From contig OW203765.1 in the NCBI GenBank assembly GCA_934045905.1, positions 13,021,409-13,085,408 of the forward strand: a DNA stretch of 64,000 nt, written 5' to 3'. The stretch is from Leuctra nigra. Lineage: Eukaryota; Arthropoda; Insecta; Plecoptera; Leuctridae. Positions 34,027 through 44,973 of this stretch are shown one piece after another. Numbering within the stretch: position 1 is the stretch's first letter; each line of letters begins with the position of its first letter. The notes under the pieces are model-generated. The model did not search any database. It was not told the DNA's origin and saw only the letters and a list, made by a program, of their open reading frames with translations. Made by a program: the position numbers and the translations under genes.

Positions 34027-34460
34027 GGCGCGTAGGAACTACTTTCATCATGGAGGGGGGGGGGGGGGGGGGGGATTGCGACATCCGGAAGGGGGTCTGG
34101 GAGGCGAAGCCCCTAGTGTTAGCCCCGCATGGCGTTTTTTGGAATTGAAACCAGTTAAAAGAGATTCTGGGGCTTTAAAATGCACAAACTGAAGCAAAAA
34201 ACCCTCCAATTGTAGCTCCACATGGCTATTTTTCGAATATAAACATTTTGAAATCGATTCTGGGATTCTAAACTGCTTAAATTACATCAAATAAGTCCCT
34301 TTTTGCCCCGCAGGGCGTTTTTATAGAATGTTTAGTTTTTAAGTTATTCTTGGACACTTATCTTGATTTTGTATGGTGAATGGGGGGGGTCAGCGTCCTC
34401 GAGTAAGGGGGGGGGGATAAACCCCCATCCCACCCCCCACCCCCCTCTTACCAACGCGCC
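34027..34460. mobile_element. MITE-like repeat with GGCGCGTAGGAACTAC end and poly-G
   Basis: Starts GGCGCGTAGGAACTACTTTC, has a G run near 34053-34073, contains GCCCCGCA-GGCGTTTTT blocks and ends CCAACGCGCC. Relatives: about 24050-24150 (end piece, reversed), 51634-51850 and inside 61715-62076. Confidence 0.6.
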
Positions 34461-34929
34461 TGTAGCATTTGTATTCAATTGATAAAAATTCATGATTCCG
34501 AAAGTCAGCAAAGCAAAATTGAGAAAACGGACTTCAGGCCTTCTGCTTCCGAAGTAATTGTAAATATAATCTACGTCATCGATCTGTGCGTTACGATCGC
34601 GATGACAAGCCCAAGATATTTGACAGTGGCGTTTAGATCCAAGGTCGGACTGACGATGACACGACGCTTGAGAAAGTAATCAGGACACGCCGCCAAAGAC
34701 GCCCTCATCATCTGATGCAGGTCCACTTGATCACGTGGCGTGACGTCACCGACACCACGTGACTCGACAGACAGGAGAGAAGAGAGCGGCCGATGTAACG
34801 CCCATTGGTTCGAGTCTAGACGCCGGTAATCGTGTAAAAACCAAGTGTTTCAAGCGAGCAATCCGAAGGGCGGGGTTCGAGTACCTCATTCGAACTTGTG
34901 TCGATTCCTTGAGCAAATGATGAGATAGT

Positions 34930-35000
34930 ACCTCAATCATTCATTCATTCCGTCTTTCATTCCACCTTCCTTCCTTATTTATTTCCTTCTTTCTTTCTTC

Positions 35001-35037
<37 letters not shown>

Positions 35038-35165
35038 TTAATTTCTTTCTTTAATAATTACTTTTTCTCTCTTCCTTCCTTTCTTTATTCCTTCGTCTCA
35101 ATATCTTTCTTTCCTTCCTTATTCCCTTCCATTCTTGCTTTCTTCTTTCAATTCTGTTCTGTATC
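34930..35165. repeat. Polypyrimidine (CTTT)n-rich tract
   Basis: About 230 bp of TTCC/TTTC repeats, with the cleanest (CTTT)n at 34988-35033. Confidence 0.9.
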
Positions 35166-35339
35166 TTCCATGGCTTTGACGTCTTCTCCCGTCAGGTCCA
35201 ATGTGGTATCAACAAGTGGCATCGTGGTCTTCGCCACAACTTCGTCCACAATCAACAAATCCGCACTAATAAATACGCTCATTTCTCCAACAATCATTAC
35301 AAGATATCATTACAAGAACGTATCAGGTTTGCTTAATTT

Positions 35340-35512
35340 GCACTCTTGAGGTCCAGGTTTGATTCATGCTTTCGTCCTTCCTGGCTGAGGGTTATTCTTG
35401 CGGGTTTCATCTGTGAGAGACTATCGTCTACATCCCACTGTCCATCCTCACCTATTCTTCATCATCATCCTTCGCCATTCAGTTGCAGTACAGTGCGACG
35501 TAACGACGTCAT
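35340..35512 (+). mobile_element. Degenerate SINE copy
   Basis: GTCCTTCCTGGCTGAGGGTT and CAGTACAGTGCGACGTAACG match the middle and end of the SINE at 19524. The tRNA head is poorly kept. Confidence 0.6.
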
Positions 35513-35682
35513 CCCCTGGTGTTGTGGCTGGTGTGTTGACACCCCTGGTCCGTGTGACCTGGTCGTTGGCCGGCAGCTACCAGGATGTGACGTCACAGCC
35601 TGCTCCGGGCGACCTACAGGTGTTGACCTTGATTACATCAACGCCTCGGTGTCATCGTGTTCATTGACTTCTTCTGTCGGCG

Positions 35683-35742
35683 AGAGTTAGCTCAGCGGAT
35701 AGCGCGCCGGACAAGGCCGGGTTCGATTCCAGCTAGCTGCCT
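35683..35742 (+). repeat. Shortened tRNA-like sequence
   Basis: Box A-like TTAGCTCAGCGGATAGCGCG is followed only 12 bp later by box B-like GGGTTCGATTCCAGC, so the anticodon arm is largely missing. A SINE head or pseudogene. Confidence 0.5.
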
Positions 35743-35929
35743 CTTCTGACAAATGACTGATAAGTTGGGAATGGAATCTTAAAATTGTAGTAAAAGTAAG
35801 CACACATATACTATTTTTCCCCATTAAAATTGTTAATGGGTGATTTTGTTTTTGATTATTAGATTGTGTATATATTTGTGTTATACTTGTACCTATTCCT
35901 ACAATTAATAATGAATATGAAAAAATAAA

Positions 35930-36010
35930 AAATAATTGAATTTTATTCGAAACCTGCGGACAAACTTTGAGCTGAAGGGCCACATTGATAATTTAAGTAT
36001 GATAACGGGC
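35930..36010. mobile_element. Fragment of a hAT-type end
   Basis: ACTTTGAGCTGAAGGGCCAC and AACGGGCCACGGAA recall the subterminal GGGCC-rich sequence of Charlie-like elements such as 51518-52177. No TIR or TSD visible. Confidence 0.3.
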
Positions 36011-36943
36011 CACGGAATATATTATTTAACAAAATGTATTACGTAAATGAAAGAATGGTAGTTGTAAAAAAAAGTAGCAAACTTACTAAAAAAATTAAGA
36101 AAATAGTGTATAGAGTGGCAGCAGCCCTTAATCTTCGTTTCTTCATAGTTGATATGAGGTAAAGCGTTTCTTGCGTTCCTGATTTCAAAAATATGCATCT
36201 TATTTTTCTGGAAAGGCTTTTTTGACTATTTGCTAAATTTGATTATATAAATTTAAAATAATATTTTATATGGCAATTTCTAAATTCTCTTGCTATAAAT
36301 CAATTTAATATAGTGATACTATTTTTATTGATCCCTTTGATTTTGATATTCGTATTTTACGTCGGAAAGAATTTCAGAAGACATTACAATGGTCATTGAT
36401 GGGTGGAGACCCGAGTTCGACCTCCACGCGTTGAAAGTGAATCGAACCCCGGTCTGTCGGTGTCAAAGATACCTCGTTGTCACGCACGTGTGTACCGTTG
36501 CTCACGCGCGTGCGTGAATACCTCACGGCGCGTGCGCAGAATCAGGTCCCCTCAGGGGTGTACAAACATTCCGTCTTGTCAGGAGGACCAGGTTCGAGCC
36601 TTGTCAGTGTCAACTATGTCTTGTCGAGGATTTGTTCTACTTAGGACGGGATTCCCAAGATGAAGTTCACTAACTTTTGGTTTAAATTAGCAGAACATCA
36701 ATTCACACGATTCATTTATTCCAAAAGTTAGGTAAACCGTCATTACTTAATTTTGGTAACCGGCCCCATGTATTATTTCTTTATGGGCGATGCTCATAAA
36801 ACGCAACACGAGGGGCTTTATACCCCAAATCCCCATGCAGAAGATTTTTTGTTTTATTTACGATTTTAAAATTAATATACGAAAAGTCAAAAGACTGCAA
36901 TTTGTCTTTAGTAAATGTATGACATAGTTTTATTTAGGTATTG

Positions 36944-37198
36944 AACGTCGCACTGTTCTGCGACTAGGCTAATGGCGACAGATGAATGATTATGACAATG
37001 AGAAGAATAGATAAGAATGGACGGTGGTAGGAGGCGGTCGTGTCATATTAGTACGGAACTTTCCCAGCATTTGCCTGTCGACTGAGGGAAGCCATGAAAA
37101 TAGGAAAGGACGGCAGTGAGAACTGAATTCATTACAAGCGTATAAGCACCTGATAAATAGTAACAGATCGGAACAAATAGTAAAAGTGTAGTTTGGGG
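36944..37198 (-). mobile_element. SINE (minus strand), 5'-truncated, with the box B replacement
   Basis: Starts AACGTCGCACTGTTCTGCGA and continues through GCATTTGCCTGTCGACTGAG into the same ~80-bp replacement as 33555-33880, ending AGTGTAGTTTGGGG. The tRNA 5' half is absent. Confidence 0.75.
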
Positions 37199-37652
37199 AT
37201 GCACCAACGGTTCAACGACAATGACGATTCCATTGAGTGCAATAAGCCAATTGTCCTTGTTTTCCGTGTGATGACGTCACTCCTAAAGCTCCAGGAACTC
37301 ATTTGTGTCGCCAGTGTCAATCAATGCGACGATTCGATCGGAAATATTGTCATGAGTCATGACATTTTGATCGAGACAATGGAGCAGAGGAGGAAGCTGA
37401 GGAGGCGTGGACCTAACTCTGCATTGACACCTGTTGCACTTCTAAAGGTCGCGACAGTTATTCCAATACATGTGGGCGCAGGTGGGATAGTTACAATACG
37501 CTGTGATGTCGTCATCATTTAGCTGTCATTGAAATATACGAGAAGAATACTCTGGTAATGTCTGTGTCAGGCGCAATAATGATCCAGCAGGATTTTAGTC
37601 AAAAGTAAATTTCTCTATACTGAAATATATCATTTATTTACTTTTTTAATAC

Positions 37653-37899
37653 TTTTGAACGTTATACTTTTCTGCCTCTAAGCTAATGGTAAAGAACGAA
37701 CGAATGATTATGATGATAATGATGATTATAATGAAGATGAGGATTAGAAGGATGGGCGGTTGGAAGGAGGCGGTCGTGGCCTATTGTCAGGGAACCTCGT
37801 CATTTCTTCTCGACTTGAGGGAAAACACAACAACCTCAGTCAGTATAAGGTGGGGCACGGGAATCGAACCCGGGACCTCCGGAGTCAAGTCCCGAAATG
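37653..37899 (-). mobile_element. Old SINE copy (minus strand)
   Basis: Keeps GGAGGCGGTCGTGGCCTATT and a box B on the minus strand (plus-strand CGGGAATCGAACCCGGGA), but is diverged elsewhere. Confidence 0.65.
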
Positions 37900-38666
37900 T
37901 ATTTACTTTTGTCTTGCTCATATTGTTCATAAATGAGAATTCACGACTTAAGTTGTGTCCAAACATAAAAAGATAGATACATATTTTTTAAATATATTAG
38001 TATGAACCACTTACATTTTTAAATACTTTTTTCTACAAGTGCCAAACCTTTTTTCAAAACAAGTAGTTTAAAAACTTCTGTGTACTTGTGTACTGAACTG
38101 TTGCCACAAACAAGATCGCTTTAATTTAATTCCAAGCATGTCGGAATGCGCGCTCTAGGATGGAACTGTTATACCTTCGTGTCTTCCGACGACATTTAAT
38201 TACTACCTACAATGAAACTCGTCGAGGCATGGTTTGTCAATGCTTCTGACGTCACAAACTAGCGGTACCGATCACGATGAATAATTCAAACACCATCGTC
38301 TTGTTGAGTTTTTGTCGACGTTCCAAAGCAGCGACTGGTAACCCAGATCACGCCTCGTTCGGGCAACTAATGTATGATAATGATGATCTACAGGTATAAC
38401 CTGCTGCGTCAGATCTGTGTCAAACTTCCGACTTCCGTTGAGCATGCGCCACATTCACAGATCAGAAGAAAGTGGTGGGTAGGATTCCTGGATGTCGAGA
38501 GAAATGCCGGAAGAAGAAGATTATGGAAGAGAAATAGTGTCAGAGTAGAAATCGAATGTTTTCGGGGTTCTTTTCTTGATCTGGACAAGAGATGAGAGGA
38601 AGAGATAAATGGCCTCAATTTCATGGGATGTTTATGAGTTTGTGTCATAAAGTTCACTATCAATCA

Positions 38667-38815
38667 GTCTCATGCTCAAAAGAAGTTCTGTCCGCAAGTA
38701 TTTCAGTCCTCAACACCACAAGACCCTGTGGTAAATGAATCTTATAGACGGAAACAGTAGATTCTGGGCACTTAGCGTTGATAAAACATGACATTCGTTT
38801 GAGCTTGAAGATGTA
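38667..38815. mobile_element. MITE copy of the CATGCTCAAAAG family
   Basis: CTCATGCTCAAAAGAAGTTC, CAACACCACAAGACCCTG and a right end resembling TTTGAGC match 9676-9822. Confidence 0.65.
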
Positions 38816-38879
38816 TGGAAGTCCGGTAAAGTTGGAATTATTGAGCTTTTGATTCAAAGTCGAATTTTGCTACAAACTT

Positions 38880-39962
38880 TGTAAAAACTTGTAGTGGTCA
38901 TAATTTTATTTATGTGAAAAGCTTTGACAATAAATCTAATATCTTCCAGACAAGCTATCATCTCAATAACATATTTTTAAGTTTATTACGGAATGTTTTT
39001 GATAATATGAAAGTAAAATCCTGAAAAATCTATAGGTATACACACAAATATCACTTTTTAAGAATACTAAAAATAACAAAATCACTTGTTGATATTTTGA
39101 CCTACCTTTGGTCGGAACCTTGACCAGGAACCTGCAAAAATCTCAATTAAGGAACATGTCACTTACCTTAAAGTGGACATTATAATTAAAACAATGAATA
39201 ATACAACAGTAAGTGGTCAGTCGGTCAGTAGTCTCTTGTCACAGTCACAGTCACCGTCACAGTCACTAACTAACAGTGATCTACCAAGTTCAGTTAATCC
39301 ATTGTTAATTACTATTCATTATTCCGCATTTCAGAAATGTTAATGAGTTAATCGTCCTTTGTTCGTAAACTTAATATTTATATTAATTCGTTAATTCGTC
39401 CGTAACGTAGGTTAATACTTTTACTACTTGTTTAACGTTTGAAACAACAGGTGGTTAGTTAAATGAGAGCGACAAGCGGTTAATTAATTGTTACGATTAA
39501 TTAATTAATTGATTAGTGTTGTGAATGAGGAAGTGTTATTTCTAAGATTACGCACTTAACGGAGTTAAATGAAATGGTTTGGTTGGAATAAAAGCAAATA
39601 CACAGAGTTCTCGGAAAGGTGATCCAAAAAATGTCATTTGGATGGTTTTATTCTTTTTTTGACTAAACTATTAGTCCAGTTGACATTGGATCATAGAAAC
39701 TATTACTAATAGTAAGAAATAGTACTATTACTAATAGTAACAATAGAAGTCTCAATTGAATGGATAGCATTACTTAAGTCATCTCACAACAATAAATAAA
39801 CAGCAATAATTTAAATAAATTAAATAAATAAATTAAGACTAAAATGTCCACTCTTCTCGCATTTGTTTGGCACGCGCTGGCATGGCGAGCAGATCGAAAG
39901 CTCGCACGATCAATAAATAATTAAATTAATTTAGTCTTTTGCTCCGTTTATCGTTAAAAAAT
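38880..39962. other. Non-coding stretch between repeats and the Asp-rich exon
   Basis: AT-rich. A possible polyA signal for the Asp-rich gene (TTTATT on plus, AATAAA on minus) is at 39647-39652. A GTGACTGTGACGGTGACTG-like minus-strand stretch near 39240-39285 resembles the first exon at 46827. Nothing further is supported. Confidence 0.35.
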
Positions 39963-40453
39963 TCAGGAAGATGCCTTACGTGCTTGCTTAGCTTCGATCC
40001 CAAGATCGTCATCATCATCGTCGTCGTCATCATCGTCATCATCGTCATCATCATCGTCATCGTCATCGTCATCAATATCTACGTCAAGGTCATCGTCATC
40101 GTCGTCATCGTCATCGTCATCGTCATCTCCGCTATTAACGGCGGCTACAGGTTTGACGGGAGCTACAGCGGGTTTGGCCGGTGCCTGAACTACAGTCTGA
40201 ACTACATTGGAGGCCTCGGGTTCTTTGTCTTTAGTATCGTCATTTGTCAGATCGGCGTCGGAGGTGACGGCGTCGACGTCGTCATCGTCGTACTGTGGAG
40301 AGTCTGCGCCAGAGACAGACTGCTCACCAGGGGCGCTGGCGGCGTAGTCGACGGCGTCGACGACGACCGGCGTCTGGACGGGCGTCGCCTGGACGGCGGG
40401 CGCGGCGACGGCGGCGGGTGTGTCGTCGTCATCGTCGTCATCGTCGTCGTCAT
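39963..40453 (-). CDS. Terminal exon of an Asp-rich, probably secreted protein (paralogue A)
   Basis: After an acceptor (CACCCTCCAG|ATGAC, exon start 40453, phase 1) the frame encodes an Asp run, an Ala/Pro/Val-rich spacer (TPAAVAAPAVQATPVQTP, APAKPAVAPVKP), a DDDDVDAVTSDAD patch and a long Asp tract split by DLDVDIDD, ending GIEAKQARKASS-stop. About 163 residues are visible. The start exon was not found between 40454 and 44000. The DLDVD core and Val/Pro spacer match the complete gene at 44656-44973, indicating tandem duplication. Long acidic tracts typically bind Ca2+ or mineral; the role here is inference. Confidence 0.65.
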
Positions 40454-40599
40454 CTGGAGGGTGGTAAAAGGGGTGATCGTGAACATTATGCATTTTACTA
40501 TGCATTAGTAAACTTCAATATTTCAATATTTCAATATTTTTACTATTGTAATTATACTTTTTTCCGATTTATAATTTTACAATTAATAAAATGAAGTCA

Positions 40600-41250
40600 T
40601 AAAGTTACAAAACTAAGAAATCTTCAATGCACCGACATACCATCATCTTTATTCTATGATACTATTCTATACCTCCTTCAGATTTTCCTTAAATTCGATT
40701 TTTCGTAAATACGTATTTTCGTAAAAGTGCTTTGTCATATTTTCATAAATTGCCGTTTGCATCTTCGTTATTAAATTTCTTTAAATATATTAATTAATTG
40801 AATTAAATTATTGGACAGGGTGGCATTAGCTCGACTATGACGACTATACGGTGGTGAATTGAAGGGGATGTGGAGGGGGGATGACCAAGCAATATATTGC
40901 ATGCTTCTAATATACTTTATATGTACATGTTCCAAGCAAATGTCCAGTTTCTTGTAAAACAAATAAGTATAATGCACGTTCTTCTACTCGGCTTGTAGTA
41001 AATGTGTATTACAGGTAATTGCTAAGCATTACTCTGTTGATATAAGTACTCGGTATAATGAGATGTTTCTCTAGTGTTAGTATAACGGTATGTGTGAAGA
41101 GCATCTTGCACTGTGTCAAGCTATTTGTGAGATGATTCTACACATTTAATCTTCTTCCGACGAGCGATCTAACATCTCGCGCAAGCGGAGTTATATTCTG
41201 GAGTTCGACGAAATAATAAAAATAAATACCAACTGTACATTGAAAATATT
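40600..41250. other. AT-rich non-coding stretch
   Basis: No ORF with coding features. The missing first exon of paralogue A could lie here or beyond, but no signal-peptide exon was recognised. Confidence 0.4.
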
Positions 41251-41251
41251 T

Positions 41252-41322
41252 GCCAACTGTGGAATTTGAACCCACGTCCCTGAATTGCCGGTCCAATGCT
41301 CTGACCACTAAGCTAAGCTGGC
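41252..41322 (-). tRNA. tRNA-like cloverleaf, anticodon GGC (Ala by code), C33
   Basis: Folds fully: acceptor GCCAGCT/AGTTGGC (7 bp, one GT), D stem GCTT/GAGC, anticodon stem TTGGA/TTCAG, T stem GTGGG/TCCAC with loop TTCAAAT. The anticodon loop is CCGGCAA, reading GGC with C at position 33 where a functional tRNA has U. There is no SINE body downstream. It may be a tRNA pseudogene or SINE remnant; function is doubtful because of C33. Confidence 0.5.
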
Positions 41323-41464
41323 TAATTTTTTTAATTTAATTTTTTTATATTAACGCTTTAAAATTTGTTAAAAATGAATGAAATTACAATGATATATCTA
41401 CAATTTCGGGGCCAATTTAGATGATTTATAACAAAGTAAAATGATTGTCACAATTTTTTCTACA

Positions 41465-41797
41465 ATGACCTAGATGTTGATATACTGGGTTTTAAGGAAA
41501 ACTTCCAGTGGAGTCAGGATGATAAGATGATCAGGATGATTGGTAGAGCTCTCACCCGGCAAGTGAGAGGTCCCGGGTTCGAGCCCCGGTTCGGTCGGAC
41601 ATTTTTCACTTCGCACTTCCCTTCCTATCATCCTGACTCCACTGGAAGTTTTCCTTAAAACCCAAATGCTGATCGTCCGGCCGGGTAGCTCAGTTGGTAG
41701 AGCTCTCACCCGGCAAGTGAGAGGTCCCGGGTTCGAGCCCCGGTTCGGTCGGACATTTTTCACTTCGCACTTCCCTTCCTATCATGACCTAGATGTT
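41465..41797 (+). mobile_element. Composite tRNA-headed SINE with 14-bp TSD
   Basis: Flanked by the perfect duplication ATGACCTAGATGTT (41465-41478, 41784-41797). Inside are two copies of a tRNA-like unit: one 5'-truncated (about 41529-41633) and one complete (41679-41750; GGCCGGG/TTCGGTC acceptor, loop CCGGCAA). Each is followed by TTTTTCACTTCGCACTTCCC. Between them is a 36-bp perfect inverted repeat (41488-41523 and 41629-41664, TTTAAGGAAAACTTCCAGTG). The TTTTT after each head could end Pol III transcription. Confidence 0.8.
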
Positions 41798-41799
41798 CT

Positions 41800-43230
41800 T
41801 ATAAATTTTTGATAAATAATATAACACGAACGAAATATGGCATTCTTCAGAAATTAAGACGAGATTTGTTTTACAAACGAATTAATTTTTTTCCCCTCCC
41901 ATTTTGAAGCATATTTTGTCTAATTGCTGGTTGGGGTTTTTAGTTTATCACACAACATCGCGTATGAACTGTGCTGTAATTAAAATGTATTCGAGTCTGA
42001 ATGGACTCCCACGTAATCAGCTAATGGTAGGATTGACACACTGATCTTCATTGCTTGGCGGCTAAACGCTGCGAACAATGGAATGCCGTTGCCGTTGGAT
42101 TAATTCATGCCAACCGCGATTGTTTTGCAAATTGCAATCTTCACTCAGATGTAGAGATATTAAAACGTTCCTTTCGTATCACTTACAACAAACTGAATCA
42201 AATTCCCGTGCACAATTAATTCTAGATAAGCCTAAATTAATTATAGAAACTGTAAATCGATGGTAAAAGCAGCAAAGGTTGCTTCTCACAGCTTCTTAAG
42301 AGCTTCATAGTTGTTTCTTTAATTAGATTTTAAATATTTATGTATACACAAATTTGTTGAGGATTTCTTGAACAAAAGGTTTGAAAAGTCGGTTTCATAA
42401 ATTTTGACACAGCTTTAGGACGATTAAAATTATTAAAATCATGAAACATTGTTTGATTTCTTGAGTTAATCTCAGTAATAAAACTATCAATTCTTTCAAA
42501 TGCCATATTTGTGACCACAGCTTTACTCAAGAATGAAAGAATGATAAGTTTACATTTAGGTCGAGTTATGCAAAATAACGACACCAGAAATAGCTATGGA
42601 AACGTTTTTTTTTTAACCATTTTAATCATTTGACATGTTCCAAATTAATGAAGATATTTATTAAATATTATTGAAGAATTTATCTTTGGTTTGGGCTACT
42701 TGATTTTACCGTGAAGTGGGCTATCCTTTAGCTAAAAAGTTTTTTCTTTAATTGGACAGCGCTTAAAACATTTCCATGTTGCGGCTTTGGCTTAACCTTC
42801 AACCTTTGGTTTAATCTTTAATTAGCAAATCGAGGATCTGAGTTTGACGATTTAACAACAGTTCGATCGTGAAGGAAGTCATAAACAAAATCGATGGGCT
42901 ACTTTTCCTAACAAAATACCCACTTGGCCGCAATCTGTTCTCTAATCCAACAACTAGCGTCTATTTTCTTGGACCCGAGTGAATATTCAAAGCCGGAATC
43001 CGTCGACATGGATTCCTTGAGAGAGATGATCGAAGTTAAACCTGTTGCATCGAGAACCTGTTGTACCGTTCCGAGTACACGAGGATGTGAGAACCTACTT
43101 GACTCGCCGGAGATCGAACCCGGCTCTCTTGTCTCGCCGACCAAATATCAAGCAGACAGGTTTCAAAGAGAAATTGCACTCATAAAACTGAAATGCATTG
43201 CGTCGAGTGGATTGTAGATTGACTAGAATT
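41800..43230. other. Non-coding stretch, nothing firmly recognised
   Basis: A minus-strand GGGTTCGATCTCC near 43113 looks like an isolated box B. Other ORFs lack support. Confidence 0.35.
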
Positions 43231-43495
43231 GTAATAGACCAATTTAAAAATTATCTTGGTGGCTCTGTTTATAAATAAATTATCGTATGCAGTTTGATAT
43301 CTAGGTACCCAAGTCCCAGTTTCAACAATAAATAAGATAAGGACTTGCATATTATTTTTGTTAGAAAGCAATGTTTTGATCAAGTACACACATAGTCTAC
43401 TGGATGCCGTCCATAAGATGACCAGCTCACGGCCTTGTGGTGTTTTGGACTGACTTCTGTAAATGTCTACAGAGGACACGACTTACTGTCTCACA
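43231..43495. mobile_element. Two adjoining MITE fragments
   Basis: 43231-43320 matches the left arm of the TA-flanked family (AATAGACCAATTTAAAAATT, GTGGCTCTG). 43375-43495 is a reversed piece of the CATGCTCAAAAG family (CCTTGTGGTGTTTTGGACTG). Both are incomplete. Confidence 0.6.
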
Positions 43496-43499
43496 TGAG

Positions 43500-44655
43500 G
43501 GTGGAACCACCACTTGAATTGAAATAGCAACCTCAAAGATTATTATGAATGTCAAAATTAACAGATTGAAACATTATTATTTGGAACTAAAAGTGTCGGC
43601 ATAATGCAAGTGTGTATTGTGACATTGAAATATCGAGTAAGTATTGAAGTTTTAAGACGAAGATAACTGATTTCTGCTTCTTAGATATGAGTTTTGATAA
43701 AATTTGACATTTGGAATAGGTAAAAAGGAAATTTGATCATAAAAAATAACTGAAATAATGATAAAAATCATGCATTCCAAAACCTAATATGGTTTGTGTC
43801 CATATTGTATAAGGTGCATCGGAGAAGTAAATTGAAGCAATTATTAAGCGTCTTATGAATGTTTTGTAGTTACTTATGTTTAAGTTGTGCAGTAGAAATG
43901 TGTGTGCCATGCTCATGTAATCTTAAACGTGCTTTGTAAAGGATAGAGAAAGGAGGGTTGGTTTAAAATATGATGGAGAATATTTTTTTTCGTAGATTCT
44001 TTATTGAAAATAAATTATATTCTGTACAATGGTAGTTGTATTATGACTCCATAGAACAAAAAATAAATAAATAATTTAAATAAATAAACATTAATTTTCT
44101 TTATAAATAACTGAAATAAAAATTATAATATAAAATTGATTTTTGAAAACTTATCTGGATTGAATATTAGTGTTCTATTGTCATAAACCTTTGGCTTTGC
44201 TTTTGCTTTGGATGTAAATTGATATAAATTAAACCTTAACAATGGTCAGTTAAATAACACACAGAAGAGCACATGAACATGGCGCATACAATTGCTAACT
44301 GTTTGTTAGTATTTAACCGGAGGTTAGCGATTCATTTGGTTCGAGATTTCATACCGACATTTCATAAAAGATAATAAGTTATAGCTTTTGCAATGAAATG
44401 AAGACTTCAAACGTGGCCTAAGAAATCTAAATGCCATTCTGTGTCTTACCAAAGCTATAAGAAAATATATCTTTCAAAGTTTCAAAATGTTCTTCTGGTT
44501 ATTTTTCGTTAAATTTGTTCGCCCTAACGAATGACAATTTAACGAAAACTGGCATGAAACATTATTACATCTTCTTCCACAATCTCACAAACTTTCGAAA
44601 ACGAAATTAAAAACATAAATCGTTGGATCTCAAACCAAAATCATCCTCGAGCCGT
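43500..44655. other. Non-coding stretch including the presumed 3'UTR of paralogue B
   Basis: The first minus-strand AATAAA below the stop at 44656 with a good context is at 44000-44005, predicting a 3'UTR of about 650 nt. No other gene is supported. Confidence 0.45.
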
Positions 44656-44973
44656 CTAAACCTCACCTCCCAAAATATCGTCAAAGAACCGTTCGAAGTA
44701 GTCTTCGTCATCATCATCGTCGTCATCATCGGCCGCATCATCGTCGTCATCGTCGTCATCGTCATCGTCAAGGTCAACGTCTAGGTCGTCGTCGTCGTCG
44801 TCGTCGTCATCGTCGTCGTCGTCCGTGGAGGCGGCGACCGGCTGGACGACCTCGGGTTGCGCTTGTCGGGAGGCGACGTCGCTCTTCACGGGCGCCGCGA
44901 CGCTCTGGATGGGCGACGCCAGACAGCAGCTCAGCGCCAGGCAGGATAGCGCCAGGATAAGGGCGAGCTTCAT
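44656..44973 (-). CDS. Secreted Asp-rich protein, 105 aa (paralogue B)
   Basis: The ATG at 44973 follows a splice acceptor by four bases (GTGTTCCAG|TATAATG, exon start 44977), so the 5'UTR is mostly in an upstream exon. The product starts MKLALILALSCLALSCCLA, a clear signal peptide, followed by SPIQSVAAPVKSDVASRQ, a Val/Pro spacer, then Asp tracts interrupted by DLDVDLDD and AADD, and a C-terminal EDYFERFFDDILGGEV. It lacks Cys after the leader. It shares spacer and DLDVD core with the exon at 39963-40453. Secretion is well supported; Ca2+ binding or a matrix, mineral or salivary role is inferred from composition only. Confidence 0.8.
   Translation of the reverse strand: MKLALILALSCLALSCCLASPIQSVAAPVKSDVASRQAQPEVVQPVAASTDDDDDDDDDDDDDLDVDLDDDDDDDDDDDAADDDDDDDDEDYFERFFDDILGGEV

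Noticed and set aside
39110..39137. Possible 26-nt microexon on the minus strand between TTTTGCAG and GTAGGT
   Set aside because: Good-looking borders but no flanking exons or phase partner could be identified.
40247..40594. Arg-rich and Thr/Pro-rich ORFs overlapping the Asp-rich exon
   Set aside because: Shadows of the minus-strand Asp-rich reading frame.
41252..41322. Functional tRNA-Ala
   Set aside because: The cloverleaf folds, but C33 and the match of its loop to a SINE head argue against a working tRNA; kept only as tRNA-like.
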